In this document: one piece after another, positions 1-7,236 of the stretch | How positions within the stretch are numbered: the stretch's first letter is position 1 | Layout of the letters: the number at the start of each line of letters is the position of its first letter | Assembly: GCA_036160575.1 (NCBI GenBank) | Contig: JAYYDT010000144.1 | Coordinates: forward strand, 1-16,500 | Origin: TMED26 sp002694075 | Lineage (GTDB): Bacteria > Pseudomonadota > Alphaproteobacteria > Thalassobaculales > Thalassobaculaceae | Length of the DNA: 16,500 nucleotides | Direction: 5' to 3' | Made by a program: the position numbers and the translations under genes | Notes under the pieces: model-generated | Seen by the model: only the letters and a program-made list of their open reading frames with translations | The model's database searches: none | What the model was told of the DNA's origin: nothing

Positions 1-264
1 GACACCCTGTTTGGCGGTGCCGGGAACGACACTTTGCACGGCGGCGGCGGCGCGGATCACTTCGCCTTTCAGGCCGGCGGGCAAGACGTCATTGTGGACT
101 TTACGGCCGCCGCCGGCGACCGCCTGGCGCTCGCTGGCCAACCCATCGGCGGGGTTTTCGATACCGCCGACGGCGTTCATCTGACGATTGGCGACGGTGG
201 GCTTAAATTGGCCGGGCTCAGCGCGGCGGATTGGGCCGCCAGCGGCGATAGCTGGCTGCTGTAG
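1..264 (+). CDS. RTX-type calcium-binding protein, C-terminal end (partial)
   Basis: The frame is open from base 1 and ends at TAG 262-264, so only the last 87 residues of a longer protein are visible. The first residues read as a glycine-rich nonapeptide repeat (GGAGNDTLHGGGGADHF), which matches the hemolysin-type RTX consensus GGxGxDxLx that folds into a calcium-binding beta-roll. The tail that follows (FAFQAGGQDVIVDFTAAAGD, then hydrophobic beta-like stretches) resembles the usual segment after the last repeat block. Such proteins are normally exported without cleavage by a type I secretion system, using a C-terminal signal. No secretion gene is in view, and the catalytic or adhesive part of the protein lies outside the window. 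The family call is secure; the specific function cannot be given. Confidence 0.85.
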   Translation, partial: DTLFGGAGNDTLHGGGGADHFAFQAGGQDVIVDFTAAAGDRLALAGQPIGGVFDTADGVHLTIGDGGLKLAGLSAADWAASGDSWLL

Positions 265-279
265 GGAGGCACTTCCAAG

Positions 280-305
280 CGCCGATGGACGGCGGTATAT
301 TTTCC
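280..305 (+). terminator. weak candidate terminator after the RTX gene
   Basis: A 5-bp perfect GC stem (CGCCG 280-284, loop ATGGA, CGGCG 290-294) lies 15 bp after the RTX stop codon and is followed by a short T-rich run (TATATTTT, 297-304). The stem is short, so this is only a plausible intrinsic terminator. Confidence 0.3.
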
Positions 306-396
306 CCCGGCCCAAGGTCTTTATGGATGCGACGTAAGCTCATGGCGCCACCGCCGCGCTGAAAGCCGGCGCCGCGGCGACGGAACCCGGTGGCTT

Positions 397-450
397 GGGC
401 GGCCCCGGCGATCCGGGCGGCTCCGGCGATCCGGGCGGCCACCGCGATCC
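397..450. repeat. three tandem 18-bp units
   Basis: Units at 397-414, 415-432 and 433-450 share the pattern GGGCGGCnCCGGCGATCC. Unit 2 differs from unit 1 by one base; unit 3 differs by a few (ACCGCGATCC end). The unit length is a multiple of three, so every frame through it gives a six-residue repeat; one plus frame gives a Gly-Gly-x-Gly-Asp-Pro pattern. No supported gene covers it. Confidence 0.8.
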
Positions 451-591
451 AGATCCCTTGGGAAAATCGTCAGCGGCTTCATGGGCGATCTGGCCGCCGC
501 CGCCTCAGCCAACCGAACGGCGCCAACAGCGGTTCCGCGGCCGGCCTGTGCGGCGCTACCGTGATAGACGATGAACAAGGGAGGTCCGACC

Positions 592-1065
592 ATGGCCCAA
601 GCCGCAGGGGTCGAACATATCCGCGCGCTGCTGCGCGCCGCCGGCCGAGCGGAAACCGTCCGCGAACTGCCCGACAGCACGCGCACGGCGGCCGAAGCCG
701 CCGCCGCCCTTGGCTGCGACGTGGCGCAAATTGGCAAATCGATAATTTTCCGCGCGGTCGCCGACGACCGGCCGGTCCTGGTCGTAGCCAGCGGTGCCAA
801 ACGGATTGACGAGGCGCGCGTCGCCGCCGCTCTGTCGGGCGCCATCGCCAAAGCCGACGCCGCTTTCGTGCGCCATCACACCGGCTTCGCCATCGGCGGC
901 GTGGCGCCGATCGGCCACCGCACGCCGCCGGTCACATTCCTGGACAAATCACTCTTTGATTTGGGGCAAATCTGGGTCGCCGCCGGCAGCCCGCGCGCGG
1001 TTTTCGCGACCACCGCCGCCGAGCTGGAGACCCTCACCGGCGGCCGTGTGATCACCGTCGACTAG
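592..1065 (+). CDS. YbaK/EbsC-family aminoacyl-tRNA deacylase
   Basis: This 157-residue cytosolic protein matches the YbaK/ProX superfamily of trans-editing enzymes, which hydrolyse mischarged aminoacyl-tRNAs such as Cys- or Ala-tRNA(Pro). Visible hallmarks are the lysine in QIGKSIIF (Lys49), where the family keeps its catalytic lysine, the ASGAKRID segment (67-73) and the glycine-rich motif IGGVAPIGH (101-109). The length is typical of the stand-alone domain. I chose the ATG at 592 because AGGGAGG ends 7 bases upstream of it. An in-frame ATG at 571 exists but has no good binding site. The gene runs toward the minus-strand gene at 1077-1373 with an 11-bp gap. Which tRNA it edits cannot be told from sequence; members are often annotated simply as YbaK/EbsC family protein. 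Confidence 0.9.
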   Translation: MAQAAGVEHIRALLRAAGRAETVRELPDSTRTAAEAAAALGCDVAQIGKSIIFRAVADDRPVLVVASGAKRIDEARVAAALSGAIAKADAAFVRHHTGFAIGGVAPIGHRTPPVTFLDKSLFDLGQIWVAAGSPRAVFATTAAELETLTGGRVITVD

Positions 1066-1076
1066 GCGCCGCCGTG

Positions 1077-1373
1077 TCAGTCTTCCTCGCCCATCAAGGC
1101 GGCGGTGCATTCCTCTGGCGAAACCGGCCGGCCCTCGAAAACAAAGCGTTGGCCATGCACGCTGATGGCCATGGTGACGCTGCCGTCACCACCATCTTTG
1201 AGGCCCAGAAAGCCGATATGCGGCGCTTCCCAGGCCAGCCCGGCGGCCATCTGCGCGGCCGCCTGCATGGCGGTCAGTGGGGCGGTGCGCGGGGCGGACC
1301 GCGAAGTCCGCGCCGGCGCCTGCCGGTCGTCCAAATAAATCACCTGCCCGTCACGGTCCCGTCGTTCCGACAT
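1077..1373 (-). CDS. hypothetical protein, 98 aa
   Basis: I do not recognise this protein. It starts at the ATG at 1373, chosen because GGAGGG lies 7 bases upstream; a longer frame upstream to 1451 has no comparable site. The N-terminus is polar and arginine-rich (MSERRDRDGQVIYLDD), followed by an alanine-rich helix-like stretch (about 30-48). The second half looks like a small alternating beta fold (HIGFLGLKDG, VTMAISVHGQRFVFEG). The acidic C-terminus ends in MGEED. There is a single cysteine near the end and no signal peptide or membrane segment, so it is probably cytosolic. It lies 154 bp downstream of the Sel1 gene on the same strand and probably has its own promoter. A good ribosome binding site and a sensible composition support a real gene. 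Confidence 0.65.
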   Translation of the reverse strand: MSERRDRDGQVIYLDDRQAPARTSRSAPRTAPLTAMQAAAQMAAGLAWEAPHIGFLGLKDGGDGSVTMAISVHGQRFVFEGRPVSPEECTAALMGEED

Positions 1374-1422
1374 GGGAGAGCCCTCCACCCTGTGCCAGCC
1401 GCCGCTTAGCGCGCTTTGTCCG

Positions 1423-1451
1423 AATAGAAATGATAGGTGGGGCGACGGCAA
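1423..1451 (-). promoter_or_regulatory. candidate promoter for the 98-aa gene
   Basis: On the minus strand TTGCCG (1451-1446) and TCTATT (1428-1423) are 17 bp apart, a sigma70-like arrangement about 50 bp upstream of the start at 1373. Both hexamers are imperfect, so this is a suggestion only. Confidence 0.3.
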
Positions 1452-1527
1452 AAGCGAGCGATTTCGACCCGGTCCCGGCGCCGGCGGCCAAAATAAAGCG
1501 CTATTACGCGCGCCGCCGGCATGGCCG

Positions 1528-2223
1528 TTATTTGGCGCCGCGCGCGGCCAGCCAGGCGTTCGCTCTGACCGAGGCGTCGGCGATATCGGCCGCCGATAAC
1601 TGGCTGGCGAAGGCTTTTTTCACCGCCGGATCGACCTCGGCCCCCAATCCCTCGGCGATCACCACCCACATGAAGGCGGCTTCGAAGTTACGCGGGACAC
1701 CGGGATGTTGGGCCAGCATGCGGCCGCGATTTAACGCAGCCATCGCTACTCCGCCGCGGGCCGCCCTGGCATAAAGGGCCAAGGCGCGTTTCGGCATCGC
1801 CGGGCCGCCGGCGTCACTCTCCAGCAACAACGCCAAATTGTAGGCCGCCGCCGCCACGCCGCGCCCGACAGCTTGCTCATACCAGCGTCGGGCATCGGCG
1901 GCGTCGACCGGCCCAACCAGACCCAAATGCGCCATCTGACCGAGTTTGAAAGCGGCCAGCCCGTTGCCTTGTTTCGCCGCCTTGCGATACCAAGCTTGCG
2001 CCGCGACGGGATTGGGGCGGGCGCCTTGAATGCCGCGTTCGAGGATCAGGCCCCAATAGAACTGCGCGGCGGGGTCGCCCTTCTCGGCCGATTTACGATA
2101 CCACCGCATGGCGTCGCCATAGGTGCTCGGCACGCTGGCCCGATCACTCGCCAAAACCGCCGAGGCGCCGTCCACGAGCCCAAGCCCCGCAACGAGAGCC
2201 AATATCGCAAGCCATTTGGTCAT
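1528..2223 (-). CDS. Sel1-repeat protein with signal peptide
   Basis: This 231-residue protein has an N-terminal signal-like segment (Lys3, then a hydrophobic stretch at about 4-24 with ASAVLAS near a possible cleavage site), so it is probably exported to the periplasm. The rest is built of tandem Sel1-like (TPR-related) repeats, with recurring patterns at about 38-50 (AMRWYRKSAEKGD), 75-90 (AQAWYRKAAKQGN), 111-124, 147-160 and 181-195. Such solenoids bind other proteins; in bacteria they act in envelope maintenance, signalling or host contact. No catalytic motif is seen and no partner is evident. GGAGG lies 12 bases before the ATG at 2223, a slightly long spacing. It is 49 bp downstream of the lipoprotein gene on the same strand and is probably read from that gene's promoter. 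Confidence 0.85.
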   Translation of the reverse strand: MTKWLAILALVAGLGLVDGASAVLASDRASVPSTYGDAMRWYRKSAEKGDPAAQFYWGLILERGIQGARPNPVAAQAWYRKAAKQGNGLAAFKLGQMAHLGLVGPVDAADARRWYEQAVGRGVAAAAYNLALLLESDAGGPAMPKRALALYARAARGGVAMAALNRGRMLAQHPGVPRNFEAAFMWVVIAEGLGAEVDPAVKKAFASQLSAADIADASVRANAWLAARGAK

Positions 2224-2272
2224 GTGACAGGCGTCCCTCCGCAGCGAAGCCAGGGTTGGCGCGACGCGCGGC

Positions 2273-2548
2273 TCACGGGCTCAACGGTCCGGCGCCGGCG
2301 CCGGCGCGCGGGGGCGGGCCTCGATAGGCGACCAGGCGCCCGTACTCGCTGGCCGGCAGGGGCGCGGCGTAACACTCGATCCTGCCGAGCGTGCGGTAAC
2401 AATAGGCGGGGTCGGTACCTGCCGGCAGGGCGTTGGCGTTTTGCGCCCTGGGCCACGACACCTGGGGCAGACGCGCGCGCAAGGTGTCCAGTGCGCATCC
2501 CCCTAAAAACGTCGCGAGACCTAAAATAAGCAAAAACGAACGGATCAT
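2273..2548 (-). CDS. small lipoprotein, 91 aa
   Basis: The N-terminus MIRSFLLILGLATFLGGC is a classic lipoprotein signal: a basic n-region, a hydrophobic core and the lipobox LGG-C with the lipidated cysteine at residue 18. The mature part is short (73 residues), with a Cys50/Cys59 pair in YCYRTLGRIECY that could form a disulfide, and a proline/glycine-rich tail. Residue +2 is Ala, so there is no Asp inner-membrane retention signal and outer-membrane sorting is likely. I took the ATG at 2548 rather than the one at 2572. The promoter at 2583-2611 would start the transcript at about 2576, leaving almost no leader for the longer form, and the longer form would add eight residues before the signal. 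The ribosome binding site is weak (GAG). The function is unknown; it is probably co-transcribed with the Sel1 gene. Confidence 0.75.
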   Translation of the reverse strand: MIRSFLLILGLATFLGGCALDTLRARLPQVSWPRAQNANALPAGTDPAYCYRTLGRIECYAAPLPASEYGRLVAYRGPPPRAGAGAGPLSP

Positions 2549-2582
2549 GCTGCTCGAGTACGTGAACGCCATTAGTCCGCTG

Positions 2583-2611
2583 GTTATAGCAAGTTTACAC
2601 TTCCATGTCAG
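2583..2611 (-). promoter_or_regulatory. strong sigma70-like promoter for the lipoprotein-Sel1 operon
   Basis: On the minus strand CTGACA (2611-2606) and TATAAC (2588-2583) each match consensus at five of six positions and are exactly 17 bp apart. Transcription would begin near 2576, giving about 28 nt of leader to the ATG at 2548. The site lies in the AT-richer gap between the aminotransferase stop and the lipoprotein gene, so it should drive the lipoprotein and the Sel1 gene. Confidence 0.6.
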
Positions 2612-2633
2612 CGCGAAGCTCTCGCGGTAACGG

Positions 2634-3956
2634 TCAATGCACCGTTTTCAGCACATCTCCTAGGGTATCGACAATGAAATCGATCTCACGATTTTCGATG
2701 ATCAATGGCGGCGAGACGGCGATAATGTCGCCGGTGGTGCGAATCAGCAGCCCCCGGTCAAAGCATTTTTGGAACGCTTCCATCGCCCGCGCGGTTGGCT
2801 TGCCGCTAATCGGCGCCAATTCGACTCCGCCAACCATTCCCAAATTGCGCACGTCGATGACATGGGGGTGGTCGGCCAACGAATGCAGGGCGTCCTCGAA
2901 ATAGGGCGACAGGCCGGCGGCGCGCTGGAACAAATCATCTTCCCGATAGACCTCCAAGGTCGCGAGGCCGGCCGCCGCGGCGAGCGGATGACCGGAGTAG
3001 GTGTAGCCGTGAAACAGCTCGATGCTGCCGTCCGGCGCATCCATGAAGGCGTCGTAAATGCCTTTGCGCGCGAACACCGCGCCCATCGGGATGACCCCGT
3101 TGGTGATGCCTTTGGCGGTTGTGAATAAATCCGGTTTGACGCCGAAATACTCGGTCGCGAAACTGGCGCCGAGCCGGCCGAAACCGGTGATCACCTCGTC
3201 GAAGATCAATAAGATACCGTGTCGATCGCAGATTTCGCGCAGTCGCTTCAGATAGCCTTGCGGCGGCACCAAAACGCCGGTCGAACCGGCCAGCGGCTCG
3301 ACGATCACAGCGGCGATGGTCGACGCGTCATGCAACGCCACCAGGCGCTCCAAATCGTCGGCCAGATGGGCCCCCCATTCCGGCTGCCCGCGAGTGAACG
3401 CGTTGTGCTCCAAACTATGCGTGTGCGGCAGATGGTCGGTGCCACTCAGCAACGGGCCGAAGGTTTTGCGGTTATTAACGATGCCGCCGACGGAAATGCC
3501 GCCGAAGCCAACCCCGTGATAGCCGCGCTCGCGGCCAATCAAGCGGGTACGCGTGCCTTGACCGATGGCGCGCTGATAGGCCAAGGCGATCTTCAGCGCG
3601 GTATCGACCGACTCCGACCCGGAGTTGGTGAAAAACACCTGGTCGTAGCCGTCGATCATGGCCGTCAGTTTGGCGGCGAATTCAAACGCCAAAGGATGAC
3701 CCAGTTGGAAAGACGGCGCGTAGTCCAGCGTTTCGACCTGTTTCTGGACAGCTTCGACAATGCGGCGTCGGCGGTGGCCCGCGTTGCAGCACCACAGACC
3801 GGCGGTGGCGTCCAAGACCTGGCGATTATCCTGGGTCTTGTAATACATGCCCTCGGCCTCAACGAAGAGCTTCGGGTTGGCCTTGAAATGTCGGTTCGCC
3901 GTGAACGGCATCCAATAAGGGTCGAGATCGTTGGGCATTTGCAAAGCGGTCGACAT
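2634..3956 (-). CDS. omega-amino acid:pyruvate aminotransferase (class III)
   Basis: This 440-residue PLP enzyme belongs to the class III (subgroup II) aminotransferases and looks like the beta-alanine/omega-amino acid:pyruvate type. Key features are the N-terminal MPFTANRHFKANP block typical of that subgroup, GLWCCNAGH (53-61), the cofactor-phosphate loop NSGSESVDTALK (111-122), GYHG (145-148), and IFDEVITGFGR (251-261), whose Asp253 contacts the pyridine nitrogen. The Schiff-base lysine is Lys282 in TTAKGITNG, and Arg406 in LIRTTGD is at the place of the substrate-carboxylate arginine. The ATG at 3956 has GGAG 7 bases upstream; an upstream extension to 3995 lacks such a site. The enzyme would move amino groups from beta-alanine, GABA, polyamine-derived or related amines to pyruvate. 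The exact amine donor cannot be read from sequence. Confidence 0.9.
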   Translation of the reverse strand: MSTALQMPNDLDPYWMPFTANRHFKANPKLFVEAEGMYYKTQDNRQVLDATAGLWCCNAGHRRRRIVEAVQKQVETLDYAPSFQLGHPLAFEFAAKLTAMIDGYDQVFFTNSGSESVDTALKIALAYQRAIGQGTRTRLIGRERGYHGVGFGGISVGGIVNNRKTFGPLLSGTDHLPHTHSLEHNAFTRGQPEWGAHLADDLERLVALHDASTIAAVIVEPLAGSTGVLVPPQGYLKRLREICDRHGILLIFDEVITGFGRLGASFATEYFGVKPDLFTTAKGITNGVIPMGAVFARKGIYDAFMDAPDGSIELFHGYTYSGHPLAAAAGLATLEVYREDDLFQRAAGLSPYFEDALHSLADHPHVIDVRNLGMVGGVELAPISGKPTARAMEAFQKCFDRGLLIRTTGDIIAVSPPLIIENREIDFIVDTLGDVLKTVH

Positions 3957-4092
3957 CGCCAATCTCCATCTGCTGAACGGGTCCAGTGTAAACAATGCCG
4001 GCCGGCGGCAAAAGCGGCGAGTTTCTATCGAGGGGCGACAATTTGTGCTAGTTGTAGTGCAAGTGATCTAGACCCCAGCCCCACCGTCGGTG

Positions 4093-5106
4093 ATGTCCAA
4101 AACTCTGGTGCTGCAGCCCTTGCCCGGAATCGGCGATATGATTTGGCATTTGCCTCATATCGCCGCCATTGCCGCACAAACGCCCACGGGCACGGTATCG
4201 TTGGCCGCGAAACCTTCCAGCCACGCCGACCAAATTCTCGCCGACGCCGCCCATATCGTCGACATACTGTGGCTGGAGCCACATCATACCCACGGCCCCC
4301 TTGGATTTTGGCGCTTGGCGCGCCATCTGCGCCCCTATGATTTTACCGAAGCATGGATTCTGCACGGTTCGCCCCGCTACGCCGCCGCCGCCGCCACCGC
4401 CGGCATTCCCCTTCGGCGCGGCTTCGGGCTCGGCTGGCAACGCCCCTGGCTAACCCATCACGCTGGCCTCGCCGCCGCTGACCGGCGGATGCTCAGCGAC
4501 CGTAAGGCGGCCCAATTGATTACCCGCCATGGCGGCACTCTCGATCCCACGCCGCGCTTTCGGCCGGCGGCCGACGAACGCGCCTGGGCCGCACGCGAGA
4601 TCGGCGCCATGGACGGCCGGCATGTCGTTCTCGGGATTGGCGCCAGTCAGAAATTCAAACAATGGGGCATAGCCAATTTCGCCGCCGCCATCGCCGCCTT
4701 GCAACAGGACCATGGCGCGTGGGTTCACGTGCTGGCCGGCGCCGCTGAAAAAGAGATGGCCGACAGTCTCGTCGCCGGCGCGCCACATCCAGAACGTTTG
4801 CGCGTTCACCTCAAGCAAAGCATGGGACGTTGCGCCGCCCTGGCACTGGCCGGTGATCTTTTTGTCGGCAATGATTCCGGCATGCTCAACCTGGCGGCGG
4901 CGGCCGGCGCGCGGGTAGTCGGCTTGTTCGGCGGGTCACCGCCGCTCGATATTTACCCCGATTTAATCGCCGTCACCCCGCCCGATGGTCACGTCACCTA
5001 TCAGGTCGACCGCATGGACGACATCACCGTCGCGCAGGTTTTAGCGGTCGTTGAGCGCGCCTGGCGGCAACCGGTCTCATTCAGCCGCCGCGATGAAATG
5101 GCCTAA
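4093..5106 (+). CDS. glycosyltransferase family 9 (ADP-heptose:LPS heptosyltransferase-like)
   Basis: This 337-residue protein has the two Rossmann-like halves of GT9 (GT-B fold). The N-terminus VLQPLPGIGDMIWHLPHI matches the family's opening glycine/Asp motif that faces the acceptor. The C-half has GIGASQKFKQWG (181-192), where the family keeps its lysine and donor-binding loop, and VGNDSGMLNLAAAAGARVVG (258-277), the nucleotide-sugar motif. In this motif the usual histidine (GxxHLA) is Asn266. Such enzymes add heptose or a related sugar to the lipopolysaccharide core at the inner face of the cytoplasmic membrane. A GTG at 4090 directly precedes the ATG at 4093; neither has a clear ribosome binding site. 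The gene is divergent from the aminotransferase (136-bp gap, no convincing promoter) and its last 30 bp overlap the 3' end of mutB. Confidence 0.85.
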   Translation: MSKTLVLQPLPGIGDMIWHLPHIAAIAAQTPTGTVSLAAKPSSHADQILADAAHIVDILWLEPHHTHGPLGFWRLARHLRPYDFTEAWILHGSPRYAAAAATAGIPLRRGFGLGWQRPWLTHHAGLAAADRRMLSDRKAAQLITRHGGTLDPTPRFRPAADERAWAAREIGAMDGRHVVLGIGASQKFKQWGIANFAAAIAALQQDHGAWVHVLAGAAEKEMADSLVAGAPHPERLRVHLKQSMGRCAALALAGDLFVGNDSGMLNLAAAAGARVVGLFGGSPPLDIYPDLIAVTPPDGHVTYQVDRMDDITVAQVLAVVERAWRQPVSFSRRDEMA

Positions 5107-7236
5107 CCGGTCACCGAGTTTGGTGAGCAAGGCGGCGGCGGCTTCGGCGATGACCGTGCCCGGCGGGTAGATATCGGTGGCGCCGGCGGCGATCAAAGCG
5201 GCGTGGTCTTGAGGCGGTATCACCCCGCCGACCACGATCATGATGTCTTCGCGGCCAAGCTCGGCAAGAGCCGCACGCAGCTCCGGCACCAGCGTCAAAT
5301 GACCGGCCGCCAGTGAGCTGGCGCCGATCACGTGAACATCGTTTTCGACCGCTTGGCGGGCGGCTTCCTCCGGTGTTTGAAACAGCGGGCCGATATCCAC
5401 GTCGAAACCCAGATCGGCGAAGGCGGTGGCGATCACCTTTTGCCCGCGATCATGGCCATCCTGGCCCATTTTGGCGATCAATATCCGCGGCCGCCGGCCC
5501 TCGATGGCCTCGAAGCCCTCGATCAATTCATTGACGCGGTTGACCGCCGCGCCGCCGCCAACCTCGCGTTTGTAGACACCGGAAATTGCCCGCACCTCGG
5601 CGACATGGCGGCCCCACACCGCCTCTAAAGCGTCGGAGATCTCGCCGACCGTGGCTTTCGCCTTGGCCGCCTCGACGGCCAGTTCCAGTAGATTGCCCGA
5701 TCCCTCACCGGCGGCGGCGGTGAGCTTGGCCAGCCAGCCATCGACCGCCTTTTGATCCCGGTCCCCGCGCAATTGCGCCAAGCGCGCGATTTGTTGGCCG
5801 CGAACGCTGGCGTTATCGACCTTCAGCACCTCGATCTCGGCTTCCTCGGCGAGGCGGTATTTATTGACCCCGACGATGGTCTGCCGTCCGCTGTCGATCC
5901 GCGCCTGGGTGCGCGCGGCGGCCTCCTCGATACGGGCCTTGGGCACGCCGGCCTCGATCGCTTTGGCCATGCCGCCCAATTCCTCAACCTCGCTGATATG
6001 GTGCCAGGCGCGGGCCGCCAACTGCTGGGTCAAGCGCTCGACATAATAGCTGCCGCCCCAGGGGTCGACGACTTGGGTGGTGCCGCTCTCTTGCTGCAGG
6101 ATCAGCTGCGTGTTGCGGGCGATGCGGGCCGAGAAGTCGGTCGGCAGCGCCAACGCCTCGTCCAAAGCGTTGGTGTGCAGCGATTGGGTATGGCCCTGGG
6201 TCGCGGCCATCGCCTCAACGCAAGTGCGGGTGACATTGTTGAACACATCCTGGGCGGTCAGCGACCAGCCCGAGGTTTGACAATGGGTGCGCAGGCTGAG
6301 CGAGCGGGTGTCGGCGGGATTGAAATCCTTGATCATGCGCGCCCACAGCAAGCGCGCCGCGCGCATTTTGGCGACTTCCATGAAGAAATTCATGCCGATC
6401 GCCCAGAAGAAGGAAAGCCGCGGGGCGAAACGGTCGATGTCCAAGCCGGCCTCGGTCCCGGCGCGCACATATTCCAGACCGTCGGCCAGCGTATAGGCCA
6501 ATTCCAGATCGGCGGTCGCGCCCGCTTCCTGCATATGGTAGCCGGAAATCGAGATGGAGTTGAACTTCGGCATATGCGCCGCGGTATAGGCGAAGATGTC
6601 GGAAATAATCCGCATTGAGGGGCGCGGCGGGTAGATATAGGTGTTGCGGACCATGAACTCTTTCAGAATGTCGTTCTGAATGGTCCCGCTGAGTTTTTCC
6701 GGCGCCACCCCCTGTTCGCTACCGGCGGCGATGAACAGGGCCATGATCGGTAACACCGCGCCGTTCATGGTCATCGACACACTCATTTGGTCGAGCGGAA
6801 TGCCATCGAACAAGACGCGCATGTCATAGAGGGAATCGATCGCCACGCCGGCCATACCGACATCGCCGGCAACGCGCGGATGGTCGGAATCATAGCCGCG
6901 GTGGGTCGCCAGATCGAACGCGATCGACAGGCCCTTTTGGCCGGCCGCCAAATTGCGCCGGTAAAAAGCGTTGCTGTCTTCGGCGGTGGAGAAGCCGGCG
7001 TATTGGCGCACGGTCCACGGGCGCATCGCGTACATGGTCGGATAGGGACCGCGCAAAAACGGCGGCAGACCCGGCCACGTTTCCAGGAAATCGAGGCCAT
7101 CAAGATCGACCGGGTCGAAACGCCTTTTCACGTCGATGTTTTCCGGCGTGGCCCACAGCGGGCTATCCCCTGGCAAGGCGGCGGCGGGCGCCTCTTGGCC
7201 CAAGTCGATGGTGGTGAAATCAGGTATCCGGCTCAT
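5077..7236 (-). CDS. mutB: methylmalonyl-CoA mutase, large (catalytic) subunit
   Basis: This 719-residue enzyme interconverts (R)-methylmalonyl-CoA and succinyl-CoA with adenosylcobalamin, the step that feeds propionyl-CoA carbon into the TCA cycle (or runs in reverse). The catalytic TIM-barrel half shows TMYAMRPWTVRQYAGFSTAE (67-86), with Tyr79 matching Tyr89 of the Propionibacterium enzyme, Arg197 in EFMVRNTYIYPP matching Arg207, and His234 in SGYHMQEAGA matching His244. The C-terminal B12 domain has the DxHxxG motif in GQDGHDRG (Asp593, His595, Gly598), where the histidine ligates cobalt. It continues with ASSLAAGH and VVGGVIPPQD. The ATG at 7236 overlaps the mutA stop as ATGA, indicating translational coupling. 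The upstream in-frame ATG at 7287 lies inside mutA and is rejected. Complete, with no missing motif. Confidence 0.96.
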   Translation of the reverse strand: MSRIPDFTTIDLGQEAPAAALPGDSPLWATPENIDVKRRFDPVDLDGLDFLETWPGLPPFLRGPYPTMYAMRPWTVRQYAGFSTAEDSNAFYRRNLAAGQKGLSIAFDLATHRGYDSDHPRVAGDVGMAGVAIDSLYDMRVLFDGIPLDQMSVSMTMNGAVLPIMALFIAAGSEQGVAPEKLSGTIQNDILKEFMVRNTYIYPPRPSMRIISDIFAYTAAHMPKFNSISISGYHMQEAGATADLELAYTLADGLEYVRAGTEAGLDIDRFAPRLSFFWAIGMNFFMEVAKMRAARLLWARMIKDFNPADTRSLSLRTHCQTSGWSLTAQDVFNNVTRTCVEAMAATQGHTQSLHTNALDEALALPTDFSARIARNTQLILQQESGTTQVVDPWGGSYYVERLTQQLAARAWHHISEVEELGGMAKAIEAGVPKARIEEAAARTQARIDSGRQTIVGVNKYRLAEEAEIEVLKVDNASVRGQQIARLAQLRGDRDQKAVDGWLAKLTAAAGEGSGNLLELAVEAAKAKATVGEISDALEAVWGRHVAEVRAISGVYKREVGGGAAVNRVNELIEGFEAIEGRRPRILIAKMGQDGHDRGQKVIATAFADLGFDVDIGPLFQTPEEAARQAVENDVHVIGASSLAAGHLTLVPELRAALAELGREDIMIVVGGVIPPQDHAALIAAGATDIYPPGTVIAEAAAALLTKLGDRLGHFIAAAE

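Larger units (their letters stand above)
265..591. other. 327-bp gap without a convincing gene
   Basis: Between the RTX stop and the start of the YbaK-family gene, no reading frame combines a plausible start, a ribosome binding site and recognisable protein content. Open frames exist on both strands but are the usual by-product of high GC. One plus-strand frame, with no start codon after a TAA at 335-337, reads as glycine/proline-rich repeats through the 18-bp tandem repeat at 397-450. The stretch should also hold the promoter of the next gene, but I could not pick a clear one. Confidence 0.6.

Noticed and set aside
321..851. Minus-strand frame covering the 18-bp repeats and part of the YbaK gene
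   Set aside because: The product is Arg/Ala/Ser-rich low complexity. It overlaps a well-supported gene on the other strand, and the repeat stays open in several frames.
3957..4092. Possible divergent promoters between the aminotransferase and GT9 genes
   Set aside because: TTGTGC/TCTAGA on the plus strand and TTTTGC/TACACT on the minus strand match consensus poorly, so neither was listed.
3219..4340. Long plus-strand open frame (373 codons) opposite the aminotransferase
   Set aside because: It is antisense to a full-length PLP enzyme with all motifs and runs into the GT9 gene. Its product is Arg/Gln/Gly-rich with no recognisable domain.
5752..6618. Plus-strand open frame of 288 codons opposite mutB
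   Set aside because: It mirrors mutB codons on the other strand and has no ribosome binding site or domain.
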